Assembly: GCF_000372725.1 (NCBI RefSeq)
Contig: NW_005199684.1
Coordinates: forward strand, 544,030-608,029
Length of the DNA: 64,000 bases
Reading direction: 5' to 3'
Source: Emiliania huxleyi CCMP1516
Lineage: Eukaryota > Haptophyta > Isochrysidales > Noelaerhabdaceae
How positions within the stretch are numbered: position 1 is the first letter of the stretch; every line of letters starts with the position of its first letter. The notes beneath the pieces are model-generated. The model was not told where the DNA came from, ran no database searches, and saw nothing but the letters and a program-made list of their open reading frames with translations. Positions 20,259-31,236 of this stretch are shown one piece after another. Made by a program: the position numbers and the translations under genes.

Positions 20259-22192
20259 ATGGCCGACCTCTCCGACGTGGTCGGAGCCGAGATTGACCTC
20301 ACGGTCATCTCCGGGCGGGGTCTCATCCCCAAGGACGGCGGGTTTGGTTTCGGAGCACGGACGAGCGACCCGTACGTCGCGATCGCGGCTGTCCTGCCGG
20401 CTGCACGGAGCGGCCGCGGCGGGCACTGCGAAGAGCTCGGCCGCACGGCTGTCATCGCCAAGAACCTGAATCCGCGCTGGGACCAGGCCTTCAAGTTCCA
20501 CCTCCACGGGCGCCGCTTTCGGGGCGACATGCTTTTGCGGCTGCGCGTGTGGGACTCAGACGCCATGTCGGCGGATGACCCGATGGGGGAGGCGGTCGTG
20601 CCGGTGGGCGATCTGCTCGGCGGGCAGGTGATTGAGAGGTGGTACGCTGTGCGTCCGTACGCTGGCTGCAAAAAGGCAAGTGGCGACCTTCAGCTTCGCA
20701 TCTCGGCCGTGCTGCGCACGGCGCTCTCCGTCTCCTCACACCAAAGCGTCCGGCTCCCGCACGGCGTGCTCGGCGTGGGGTTGGGTTGGGACATGCTAGG
20801 AGACGGCTCCGCGATCGATCTGGACGCCAGCTGCGTGGCTCTCTCCGCGCAGGGCGACCTGGTGATGCGGGAGTGCTGTTACCACGCGCAGCTCTCGTCT
20901 GCTAGCGGCGCCATCCGCCACTCGGGCGACGAGAGGGAGGGCGACGAGGACCTGGGCGAGGGCGACGACGAAGTCATCACGCTCGACCTCTCGCGAGTCC
21001 CCGCCGCTGTGCACGCGATCTTTGTCGTGGCGACCGTCGCTTCTTCGGGGCGCTCGTTTGCCGACGTGAAGAGCGCTCGGATGCGGCTGGTGCAGTGGGA
21101 GTCTGGCGCAGAGCTGTGCCGATTCGTCCCCGCGATGAAGGGGGCGCACACGGCGCTGCTCATGGCGAGGGTGGCGCGGCACGGAGGCGGCTGGGTGCTC
21201 TCTGCGATAGGGGAAGTCGACCACACAGCCCGCGACTGGGGGACGCTCTTGCCCGAGTTTCGGCTGTACATGGGCGACCTGTGCCCGGGGATCACGGCCT
21301 CACCGGAGCAACGGATCGCGGTCATGCGTAAGGGCGGCATCGACTGCGCTCCGCGCCGTGCTCGTCCACGCCCGGGCCCGCCTGACGCCTTCCATCGTCC
21401 ATTGTAGGCGGCAACATCCGCCTGACCGACTACTGCGTGGGCGGCGTTCCGCCAGAGACGCTCGTGCTCGGACTTGCTTGGGATGTCACGAACGGTGGTA
21501 GCTCTGCACGCGGGAAGCAGAAAAGGGAGAAGTACCCACCCCTCCGGCCTGTCCCCAAAGGCCGCAATGTTGACCTCGACGCGAGCGCGATCCTGCTCGA
21601 CCGCCAGCTGCGGCTGCTCGATCTCGTCTTCTTCGGCAAGCTCCGCTCGTCGGACGGCTCCATCCAACACGGCGGCGACGAGCGCGAGGGCGACGAGAAG
21701 GGCGACGACGAGAAGGTATTCCTCACCCTCGGCAGCGTCGCCCCGGCTGTGGCGTACATCGGCTTTGTCATCAACTCGTACTCTGGGGAGGAGTTAGACG
21801 ACGTGAGCCGCGCCTCGTGCCACCTCTTCGACCCGCGCAGCATGCGCGACCTCGCAACCTTTGGCCTGAGCAACACGAGGTTCCTCGACAAGCACACCGC
21901 CCTCGTGATGGGCGCCCTCTACCGCGATCCTGGCGCGGAGTGGGGCTTCTTGATCATCTCCGAGGCGGCGCAGGGCCGCACCGCGCACGACAACGTCGAC
22001 GAGCTGCAAGCCGCCCTCCGACGCAGACCACCTCCGCCACTTGCGCCATCGCGGCCCCCGCCGGGCGCTGGAGCCGCGATGCTTGCGAATGCAACCGCCG
22101 CCGGGCTCGTACAAGGCGGCGTCGTGCAGGGCTTAGTGGTAGACGCGGAGGTGCTCAGCGTTAGTGCTGTGCCAATGGGGCTGCCCGCATGA
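20259..22192 (+). CDS. C2 domain fused to two TerD domains, 619 aa
   Basis: ATG 20259 (MADLSDVVGAEIDLTVISGR). Residues about 10-145 form a C2 domain (GAEIDLTVISGRGLIPKD, then ARTSDPYVAI, LNPRWDQAFKFHL and VWDSDAMSADDPMGEA), with Asp residues placed for calcium and lipid binding. Two TerD domains follow. The first has GLGWDML, IDLDASCVAL and SGDEREGDEDLGEGDDE; the second has GLAWDVT, VDLDASAILLDRQL and HGGDEREGDEKGDDE. These acidic HSGD-type loops bind calcium in the tellurite-resistance TerD family, which is linked to membrane-associated stress responses. Intron 21334-21407 (74 nt, GC donor, phase 1) starts with GCGGCATCGACTGCGCT, a copy of the next exon's GCGGCAACATCCGCCTG. Stop is TGA at 22190-22192. 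Confidence 0.85.
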
Positions 22193-22890
22193 GGGGTGTG
22201 GGAGGGTGCTGCAGTCGAGGAGTCTCAGGAGAGGGGTGACTGTGTGGATACTTCGTAAGATCAGGTAGGAAACCGATAACAGTCATAAAGTTTATTTGTC
22301 AACAGAGTGCCAGAACATGCATTGATGCACGCTCCTTGTCGGCATCAGACTGCTGCGGCGCAGTAATCGCTGCCGCGTCTGCAACAACAAACAATGACAC
22401 GACAAGAGCAAGGTTGGCAAGCTTCTCGCAGCGCCATCGCGCATCTTCCGTGCCTTGCGCAAGCGTGTGCAACGCGAAGGCTGGTCGGGGACGCACGTTG
22501 CTCAATGAATCTGACTCGCAACTCTGAGCACGGCTCGAGCAACACCTCTGCTCGATGGACGAGGTCGCTCCCGGACAAAAGGTTCGGCCGCCGGAATTTC
22601 CGGACAAGAAATCGCTTCTCGTCGCAAACTCCGTCAGCAGTGCTCCTCCGGGAATGTACGTAAGAGCTACACACACTGAGAGAGAGAGAAGTACACTGAG
22701 AAAGCAGTCCTCTACATACATACACTACTGACTGCGAACTCAAGCTAGATGGCTGTGAGAGGTTGAGGTGCGAGCCCGGGAGGCCCTCGGCCCTGGGGGG
22801 AGCGAGCGAGGAACCCTCACATGCATCGGGTGAAGTTGCACCTCAATCCGCGCGCCCCCCAGCCCCGCCCTTCTCGGCAGCATCCCCGAG
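22193..22890. other. No gene seen
   Basis: Intergenic sequence with short ORFs on both strands that lack recognisable features, and a purine tract (AGAGAGAGAGAAG, about 22680). The promoter of the gene at 22891 is presumably here. Confidence 0.5.
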
Positions 22891-24233
22891 ATGCAGACAC
22901 CCAGCTCAGAGGCCCTCGCTGCCGCGATCTCCTTCGGCAAAGCGCCCGCCGCTGCGGCGAAGCCGCTCGGCGCACCGCACAATCACTTCTTTGCGCGACG
23001 GCACTCACTGGCGCTAACCTACAGCGCTACGACCTGCATCCTCGTCTCCACCTTCATCATCATAAACCACCTCGTCTTTGCGTACGCCCAGCTGGCCGGC
23101 ATCGACATGATCGAAGGCGGCAAGAAGGCCTCGACCGACCCGCGCTACTGGGACGAGGAGGCGGGTCTCTTCAAGGTCGTCTTCAACGCGCACGTGGACT
23201 TCAACGCCACGAGCGCCGATGCGCGCGAGCTGCAGAGCTTCGCGTACAAGGAACTCTGCAAGCACAGCGCCTTTTACCCGGAGATCGACTGCATAGACGC
23301 GGTCGACGGCGATACCTCGGTGCGCCGCCGCCTGCGGCTCTGTGGTTGTGTCACAGACCGCACACATCGCTGTGACTAGAACTGCAGCCTTCTCTCCCTC
23401 ACACCCAGGCTCTGCACCCGGTCTCCGCAACGCCGCCAGGTGTGCGTGATCCTCAAGTGCCAGAAGTGGCAGATGCACAAGCAGGCGCTGCAGATGTCCT
23501 ACATGTACTCCATCTGGGAGCTCTGGGAGATGCAGACCGTCGAGCCGCTGCCCGGGGAGCCCGCCGAGTCCATCTCGACGGCCAACGTGACCAAGGAGTA
23601 CGGCAAGCCGGGCGCCGTGGTCCTCTTTGGCTTCTCGTTCGTCTGGCCGCACGTGAAGCTCGCGCTGCTGCACCTCTTCTTCTACCTCCCGATGACGAGC
23701 AAGGGCCGCCGCAACGGCAACTACTGGCTCGCCGTCTTTGGCAAGTGGTCCTTCACCGACGTGCTCGTCTGCGCGACCCTCGTCGGAGTCTTCAAGCTCA
23801 CCATAGACTCGACGGCTCGAGAATAGACGCGCGAGGCGGCCCGGCCGCCCGTCCCGTGCCTCACGCCTCTCGCGTCTCCACAGGCGGACAAGATCTGGCA
23901 AAAGGCGGCGCCCGACCTCAACGCGGCCTGTGTCTCCGCGTGCCAGGACGGGGCAGGTAGATGCGGAGCAAGACGCGGAGCACAGCGCCCGCTGCACTCG
24001 ACCGAGCACTCTCGGCTGTACTCGGCGGTGTGTGCAGCCGCAGCCGCTCGGCGTTGCAGCCCTTTTGTGTCCGATGCTCCAGAGCCGCTGCACGATGCCG
24101 CGTCCCCGCCTCACCTCCCTCCTCCGTGCTCCAGGACTGGGTCGGAACCTCCGCCCCGGGCCCCAAGATCGACTCCGCGGTGAAGCCGTCCCTGCACATC
24201 GCCGGCACACGCCTCGCGTCTCTCGGGTCACGC

Positions 24234-24280
<47 letters not shown>

Positions 24281-26981
24281 CAGGTCGAAGCTGCCGTCCC
24301 TCCCCTCGGCCAGTTTGGAGAGTGGCGCCGGGACCAGGAGGCAAAGCTCGACGCGCAGAGGAACGCCATGGTCGACCGGATGTTCGGAGGTGGCACCGCC
24401 GCGCCCGGCTGCCCAGGGGGGGGGGGGGGGGGGCGAAGCGCCTTGGAGACAGCAGGGCTGTGAGCAGGCGGGCTCGCCGACTCGTGCTCCTGCGACTGGC
24501 TCGACGAGTATGCGTGTCCGGGCGCGCCCCCGGGTGCCAGCGGCCACGCGCAGCCGGACGGCTCCGTCTGCTTCGAGCAGTGCTGCCCCGGCGTTGACCC
24601 GGGCGCCAAGTCGGGCTTCTTCGAGCAGCGACTGCCCGGCGCGTACCACTCCTGGCAGAGCTTCGGCGACTCGCTGGAGGTGCTCGGCGAGGAGGCGCGC
24701 CTCGCCCTCGGCCTGCCGAGCTCAACAGCGCAGCGCAGCGTCGCCGCGCAGCATTCCCGCCCGCACCGCCCCGCTCTCTGACTGCTTGCGGCCGCGCCCC
24801 CTCCCGCCCTCGCCCCCTTCTCGGCCTGACCGCCCCCCGCCCTCCCGCCGCAGCTGCAAAAGTCCCCTTCGGACCGCGCGACCGAGATGGCGAGCTCGCG
24901 TGGGGGCTGCGGCGCCCCGCCCTACAACGGTTGGTGGCTCACCGTCCATACCACCTGTCAGGCCTGCTCGAGTGGCTGCAGCCGTCTGCGCAAGGCGATC
25001 AACCAGTCGCTCACTGCCGCCGAGCACGACGTTGAGAGCAACGTGCAGGCGGCCACCCGAGCCCCAGTTATGAGTATTCTCACCAGTTATCGTTTGTGAC
25101 GATGTGGCGATGACAATGATGAAGAAGAAGATGATAATGATTGTTGTTGCAACGTGCAGGCGGCCATCCAGCTCGAGGGGATGGTGGCCGTGCGTTTGCT
25201 GCAGCTCCCCCCTCTCGCCCTCTCACATCAACCTCCCCACCTTTCTTGTTTAGGTGGCCATGTACGCCTTTTGCCTCGCGGTGCTCGCCCACCGCCAAGC
25301 CCCCTTCAGCCCATCCCCTGCCAGCCCACTTTCCAGTCCGCCCACCCCCTGCCAGCCACCTCCACCCCTCGCACCGGCACCGGCCCTCTCCCGCCCCTCT
25401 CCTCCGCAGGTGATGCTCTCCCTCGTCCTCTCGATAGTCGTCGAGCGGCTCGAGGGGCGCGGACAGCCGCTCCGCAAGACGGCCGGCTGGGCGTCGTACG
25501 ACTCTGGCGAGGAGGACTCGGACGGCGACCAGGCCGGGCCCGCGCTGCTAGATGCGGGACTCGCCTCTCTCTCTTCTCCAACTAGCGCTCGAGACGAGGC
25601 TTGCTCGTCAGCTGTACTCGTAGCCCGTGCATCCAGCTCTGAATCCACCGCACTCCCCGTGAGCTCCCCTGGTCGAGACGCAGGCCCGCGCTGCTCAGCC
25701 CGCCGCCCAGCCCGCCGCCTCTCAACGAGAAGGGCCCTGTCCTCCTCGACGTGGATGGCGCGCCCGCCGGGTCAGCTTCGCCGCCGTCGGACAGCGAGGC
25801 TTGGACCGAGGAACCAGACCGGTCCGAGGACCCCGACCGGCACCCGGACTCCTCCGGCAGCGTGCCGTACTCTCCGACCGGCTCGGCCGGCCTCCCCGAG
25901 GTGCAGAGCTCCCTCCGGCAGCGCGGCGCGCGCGGGCTCCAGTCTGCGAGCCGCGGCATCAGCACGGTCAAGGCCTCCTTCCGCACGTCGGTGAGGAGCC
26001 TCCAGACGTCGATGGCGAAGGACGTGCGCACGAAGCGGGAGCGGAAGCTGCGCCGGCAGATGACCGTCCTGGGCGGGGCGAGGCCGTTCCTGCTCTCGCG
26101 CGAGTGGCTGTGGCACGTGTCGCTCTGCGCTGCGACGAGCTACCTGCTCTACCTCAGCATGTTCATGTCGTGCTTCGACCGCGTGGTGAGATGCCACCAG
26201 CCGCCTCGTGCCCGCCTTACCCCACACGCCCCGCAGATGATGTCGGACTCGCCTCCGCCTCCCGCCGCGCAGGTGACCGGCTCGGTGCCCGCGCTGCTCA
26301 AGCAGAACGGCTTCGACTTTGACGAGGAGTACTCGATCTGGAGCCTCGCCGACATCATCTACGAGCTCGGCGGGCTGAACCGGCACCTGATGTACACGAC
26401 GTACCTCATCTTTTGCGTCATCGGGCCGGTGACGCGCTGCAGCACGCAGCTGCTGCTACTGCTGCTGCCGCTGCCCACAAAGTGGCTCCGCGCCCTGCAC
26501 GAGCTCTCCCGCAACGCCTCCATCTTTTACGCGCTCGAGGTGCTGCTCGTGGCCGTGCCGTTGCTCAACATGACGTTTGGTGCGCCCCGCCGCCCCACGC
26601 GCTCCGCCTCTTGCGCCTCTTGCGCTCCGGCTCTTGCGCCCTCGCCCGACACCCGCCGTACCCGCGCGCGCAGGCCCCGTGTCCAAGAACCTGCTCACAG
26701 TCAAGAGCCAGCCCGCGCTCTGCGTGCCGCTCGCCGAGCGCTTCGGCGAGGAGACGTGCCTCATGCTCTCCGTCAACCTCGCGAAGGGCTACTACGTCCT
26801 CTGCGTGCACGTCGCCCTCTTCCTCTACTCGGGCTTCGACGGCTCGCCGACGCACAAGTACTGCCAGCACGAGCTACACCGCTCCGACTGCCCGCCCTTC
26901 CCGTGCTGCTCCCGTGGCGGCAAGAAGGGTGGCCGGCAGGCCGAGCAGGCCTCCGGAGGGGAGGCGGCCACGTTGCACTGA
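22891..26981 (+). CDS. PqiA/LetA-like multi-pass membrane protein, paralog 1
   Basis: ATG 22891 (MQTPSSEALAAAISFGKAPA). A TM helix (SATTCILVSTFIIINHLVF) leads to a Cys-containing ectodomain, then a PqiA-type module: YMYSIWELWEM, VVLFGFSFVWPHVKLALLHL and GKWSFTDVLVCATLVGVF. A Cys-rich loop follows (CSCDWLDEYACPG, CFEQCCPG), another TM helix (VMLSLVLSIVVERLEGRG), an acidic cytosolic linker and a second PqiA-type module: YSIWSLADIIYELGG, YTTYLIFCVIGPVTRCSTQL and NASIFYALEVLLVAVPLL. Stop is TGA at 26979-26981. In bacteria PqiA/LetA work with MCE proteins in lipid transfer between membranes; the role here is unknown. First exons 22891-23319, 23440-23814, 23884-23946 and 24135-24179; exon 5 starts at 24284; at least five more. 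Several introns are absent from paralog 2 (42122-45324). Confidence 0.7.
24236..24279. repeat. (TC)n/(TG)n microsatellite in an intron
   Basis: About 15 TC repeats followed by TG repeats form the pyrimidine tract just before the acceptor TGTGTGCAG in intron 24180-24283. The paralogous gene has no intron here. Confidence 0.9.
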
Positions 26982-27305
26982 TCACTGATTAGGTACGTGA
27001 GGTGTCGCTGTCGAATGTGTCGCTGTCGACTCTGCGTGGACTGCCGCCCGGGAACACCGGGGCCATGGGACTGGCGCGCCCAGTGTAAAAGGGAACCCAA
27101 AAAACAAAAGCGAAAAGGCTCTTGACCGCGTCAAGCCCCGCGCGCGCTCTCTGCCCTCGAGCCTCTGGCTCTGCCCCTTGGGCTTGGGCCTTGGCGCGCG
27201 GCCATGTGCGCGCGCGACGCGGCCGCACCGCGTGTTAGGCGTTTGTGGTTTGACCTACACCCCGTAAACTGGCGCGCACACGGACACACGAAGTGGATGC
27301 AACAG

Positions 27306-28416
27306 CTACATTCGGAGCAAACCACCAAACCGACCCGCAGCGGACTCGCACACTAGCTTGTACTTGCGCGTCTGCGGGTGCTCCGGACCGAGCACCGCCT
27401 CCATGCGCGCGACAACCTGGCGCAGGACCGTCCGGCCAGCCACGCCAAGTGCGATCCCGATGCGGGCAGCCTGGGCCTCGATCAGCAGACTCACTGGGTG
27501 GTCTGCTCCTAAGACCTCTCGCGCCACCTCTGGCGCGTCACCCATCGCCGTCCGCGCGCGGTTGGGATGTACAGGATCGCGTCGGCAGAGCAGGTCGGCG
27601 TAGTTGCCAATCGAGCCGAGCGTGTACATGTGTCGGTCTCCGAGTGTCTCTCGAGTCCCATCTAGCGCCTCGCGATACAGCGGCTCCGCGCCGTCCAGGT
27701 CGCCCTTGTCGTCGAGCAGCATGCCGAGGCAGGCGATCGAAGCGAGCGTGTCTGGATGCCGGTCGCCGAGGGTCTCTCTGTTCCCCTTCAGCACCTCGCG
27801 ATAGAGCGGCTCCGCGCCCTCGATGTCGCCCTTGTCGCACAGCAGGTGTCCGAGGCTGTTGATCGAGTGGAGCGTGCTCGGATGCCGGTCGCCGAGTGCC
27901 TCTCGCTGCCCCTCCACCGCCTCGCAAAGCAGCGCCTCCCCGCCGTCCAGGTCGCCCTTGGCCTTTAGCACCGTGCCGAGGAACTCGATCGAGGCGAGCG
28001 TGTCCGGGTGCCGGCCGCCAAACACGTCTCGCCTCGCCAGCACCGCCTCGCGGAGCAGCGCCTCCGCACCGTTCAGGTCGCCCTTGGCCCTCAGCAGCCT
28101 GCCGAGGTTGTGGATCGAGACGAGTGTGTCCGGGTGCCGGTCGCCGAGCTGATCTCGCCTCCCCCCCACCGCCTCGAGATACAGCGCCTCCGCGCCGGGC
28201 AGGTCACCCTGAACGTACAGCAACCGACCACACGAGTTTATCAGCACGGACGTCGCCCTTTCCGCCGGCGCCAGCCTCCCGAGCTCCTCCCTCGCCGACG
28301 CCACCAGCCAGCCGCGAAGCGCCTCTGACACACGCGCCGTCACGTGGCTCAGGCCCTCCGCCTCCGCTGCGGACCGAGGTGCGGACCTCCTCGCCTCACG
28401 TACGGGTCATGTTCAT
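27306..28416 (-). CDS. TPR protein, kinesin-light-chain-like repeats
   Basis: A minus-strand frame with about five tandem 42-residue repeats of the kinesin-light-chain (TPR_10/12) type, for example LGRLLRAKGDLNGAEALLRE followed by RRDVFGGRHPDTLASIEFLG; the GDRHPDTL block recurs in each. TPRs are scaffolds for protein-protein contact. The long frame (27306-28366) has no early ATG. ATG 28416 with a 37-nt intron (28367-28403, GTACGT...CCGCAG) would give MNMTPEAEGLSHVTARVSEA in frame. That is my preferred start, but such a short intron is unusual. Stop is at 27306-27308. The C-terminal repeat is followed by a degenerate helix ending GRFGGLLRM. Confidence 0.7.
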
Positions 28417-28584
28417 GTAGTCCCCACAATCGCTGTCTGTCGTGGGATCGCTTGTGTCATGTGAGAGAGTGCGTTGTGTTCTTGTTTGGTGCGGGACCCA
28501 ACTTTCCGGCGCGTGGTGAGGGACCCGACGCCGACCAGGAGGACTTTGCGCTCCGAGAGTGGCTCCGGTGCTCCTTGGTTCGAA

Positions 28585-29394
28585 ATGTGCATGAGCGATC
28601 GCGACCGCGAGGTGGTGGGGGAGGCGGCGCGGGAGCGGATCCGCCCGGTGGAGGAGGCGGGGAAGATGCTGGAATGGGACTGGGGGAGTGAGCGGCTCGC
28701 GGTTGCCGAGTCGTGCCTGCCATCCCGTGTCGCGGAAGCGAGGCGGCTAGTGGCACAGGAGCTCAAGAAAGAAGATCCTTATCAGCTGGTCGGCCGCCAT
28801 TCGGGCCTCCCGGCCTGCTGCGGCGGCGCGGCCGGTCGAGGCCGGGCTCGGCCCGGCCCGCGACGGCTGGCCGCCGACGAGCGCGCTCGCGCTGCTCGTC
28901 AAAATGGCGGCGGTGGCGATTGCGGCGACGGTCGTTCAGTCGTACAGCGCTCAGGCGTCTGTCGTCTGTCGTCGCATTTCGCACACGCGCGCGCCGCGCG
29001 ACCCGCGTCGCTCCGCGAGGGCATGAGCCTTCCGCGATTCGATCCCGCAGCCAAAAGCTGCTCGCTCGAACCGCGGCCGACTCTACCATCGCGGCCGCAG
29101 CTGTTGAGCTCTCCAGAAGACTGGTGCCTCATATGCTGCCTCCCTGTGGATGCTGCCGGCGAGCCTGGCGGTCCGCTGTACTACAAGGAAGTGCTGACTC
29201 GATTCTACCTCGAATTCTTCTACCCCCACGATCGGAACGCGCATGTGACAGGACCATCGGGTCCTTCAGCCACCAAAGTGAGATCACCCGAGAGCAGCTC
29301 TCTTCACGCCGGAATTTCACAGCAGAAATTTTCCGCGAATCACGATGTCAACCCTCCCCAAGTGAGGTGGATCTGGTGCTATTGTAGGGCTTGA
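28585..29394 (+). CDS. Open frame, unknown product
   Basis: ATG 28585 opens a 269-codon frame starting MCMSDRDREVVGEAARERIR. The first about 70 residues look like an acidic/basic helix (VAEARRLVAQELKKEDPY), and a later part has DWCLICCLPVDAAGEPGGPL and VLTRFYLEFFYPHD. The middle is low-complexity Arg/Ala. No family is recognised. It may be a real gene with unrecognised introns or chance. Confidence 0.3.
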   Translation: MCMSDRDREVVGEAARERIRPVEEAGKMLEWDWGSERLAVAESCLPSRVAEARRLVAQELKKEDPYQLVGRHSGLPACCGGAAGRGRARPGPRRLAADERARAARQNGGGGDCGDGRSVVQRSGVCRLSSHFAHARAARPASLREGMSLPRFDPAAKSCSLEPRPTLPSRPQLLSSPEDWCLICCLPVDAAGEPGGPLYYKEVLTRFYLEFFYPHDRNAHVTGPSGPSATKVRSPESSSLHAGISQQKFSANHDVNPPQVRWIWCYCRA

Positions 29395-29515
29395 GAGTGG
29401 CCTGCCATGTCACAGGAAGGACTATGGTTGCAGGAGAGTACCACCGGCCATCACTTAGTTGGTATAGTACCCACCTTCACCCGTCCCATGATTTCTTTTT
29501 AGTTTCCCATAAGTA

Positions 29516-29542
29516 GGGTAGGTAGGTAGGTAGGTAGGTAGG
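29516..29542. repeat. (TAGG)n microsatellite
   Basis: About seven TAGG units. From about 29660 to 29815 the DNA then repeats GGTATGG/CCATACC blocks in both orientations (GGGGTATGGTAGGG, CCATACCATACCCC), so it could form hairpins. Confidence 0.85.
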
Positions 29543-29845
29543 GGCACCGCAGGGGCCGGTCAGGTTTTTGCAGATTTCATCATGCTGGCCGCCCCAAGCA
29601 AAAAAAGAATACACCTGGCTTAGTTGCCGCTTCTCCTTCTGGGTTCCAACTTTTTCCGGGGTATGGGTATGGTTGGTAGGGTCGCGCATGCCAGCTCAAG
29701 ACCATACCCCCCCGCCTGCTGGCAGACCTGCTTGGGGGTATGGTAGGGCTAGTCTTGGGCGGGCAGGACCATACCCCCTACCCCTTTGGGCCGCGACTAC
29801 CATACCATACCCCGCAAAAAGTTGGAACCCTCGCTGAAGTTCTGC

Positions 29846-29927
29846 TGGCGCAGGCTCGACCAAAGGCTCGACCAAAGGCTCGACCAAAGGCTCGACCAAA
29901 GGCTTGACCAAAGGCTTGACCAAAGGT
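29846..29927. repeat. 12-bp minisatellite abutting a start codon
   Basis: Seven units of AGGCTCGACCAA / AGGCTTGACCAA end directly before the ATG of the transporter gene at 29928. The unit is a multiple of 3 and open in the transporter frame (TKGLTKG), so copy number could alter the leader or N-terminus without a frameshift. Confidence 0.85.
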
Positions 29928-31076
29928 ATGCCGTCCACCGTGAGGCTCGTGCAGCTCTCCGCCGGCGTGCTCCTCTCGCATACGCTCGTCACCATCCTCG
30001 AGGAATTCCTCTTTGCCGACGAGCGTTTTCTCCGCGACGCCGGCACCTCCTTCCTCACGCTGGTGATGTACGTCCTGACGCTGGCGACCTACTTTCCGGC
30101 CGTGCATCGCACTGGCGAGCTGTACTCGGTGGGTCGGCCAAAGGCGGCTCTGCTGGGCAGCCCTCGCGGCCGCCGGCCGCAGCCGGGGAGCTTCGCGCTC
30201 GGCATCCTGCTCGCGGTGTCAGTGGTCAACGTGGGCTCTTCAACGCTCACCAAGGCGGCGCTCGCCTACATCGACGTGCCCACGCAGACGGTGCTCAAGT
30301 CGGCCAAGCTGCTGCCGGTGATGCTCGGCTCGGTTGTGATTGTTCGCCGCCGCTTCACGCCGGCAGAGTGGCTCGCCGCCTCGATGCTGGTGTCGGGCAT
30401 CGTGCTCTTCACGACCGCCAACCGTGGTCAGACCGAGGTGGCGGGCGGCGCGGCGGGACAGCCTAGATGCGGGCGTCAGATCTGCGTTTTCCAACCACTC
30501 GAGACGACACGTGCATGGCAGTCTTATTCGAAGCCCCTGACTTTCCTGCTCTCGTGCACCTAGGCGGGGCAGCCTCCGCCAGCCCCGCGCCGCGGACGGG
30601 GCGAGTCTGCCGACGAGTTCGACAAGACGTCGCTCGGCGCGTCGTGCATCGTCGTGGCGCTGCTGTGCGACGCGCTCCTCGGCAACATGCAGCAGCGCGT
30701 GCTGCAGGGCGGCACGAGCGTCGAGATGCTCGTCTTTTGCCAGGCCGGCTTTGGCACCCTCGCCATGGGGCTGGTGGCCGGCGCGAGCGACAAGCTGGGG
30801 CCGGGCGTAGCGATGATGCGGGCCGACCACCGCGTCGCCGGCGCCATCCTGCTCTGGGCGGTCGCCATCACCGTCGGCGTCACGCTGGTGATGCGGCTCG
30901 TCGGCGAGTTCTCCGCGGTGACCGCCGTCGCGGTCACCACGGTCCGGAAGGCGGCCACCCTCGCCGCCTCCTACATCCTCTTCCCGAAGCCGCTCGGCTG
31001 GGGGCACGTGGGCGGCGCGGCGCTAGTTTTCGGCTCCGCGTTTGTGAAGCACGCGCTCGGGAGGAGGAAGGCGTGA
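29928..31076 (+). CDS. Nucleotide-sugar/PAPS transporter, SLC35B/UAA family, 345 aa
   Basis: ATG 29928 ([20 protein letters not shown]). About ten hydrophobic helices are visible. The family hallmark is the TPTQ-V-KSAK-LPVM segment, here [20 protein letters not shown] followed by [20 protein letters not shown]. The second half has [40 protein letters not shown] and a basic C-terminus (KHALGRRKA). Members carry UDP-sugars or PAPS into the Golgi or ER lumen; the substrate cannot be read here. Intron 30453-30563 (111 nt, GC donor, phase 0) begins GCGGGACAGCCT and the next exon begins GCGGGGCAGCCT (both AGQP), another case of the copied exon start. Confidence 0.8.
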
Positions 31077-31236
31077 CGACTCGAGCAGCCGCGCTCTCTT
31101 GTGTCTTGTGACCGTTTGTACGCGTAATGTTCGCAGTCCTTCTCCTATTCTCGCTTCAACCTTCGTGCCGAGAAAAGTTCGCGAAATATTAATTCTTTTC
31201 TGTGGCGGCCCAGCCAGCCCAGGAAAAAGTGCAGGG

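Noticed and set aside
20259-26981. TerD and PqiA genes considered as bacterial contamination
   Set aside because: Both contain introns of the local type and the same base composition as neighbours; C2 fusion and Cys-rich loops are eukaryote-like.
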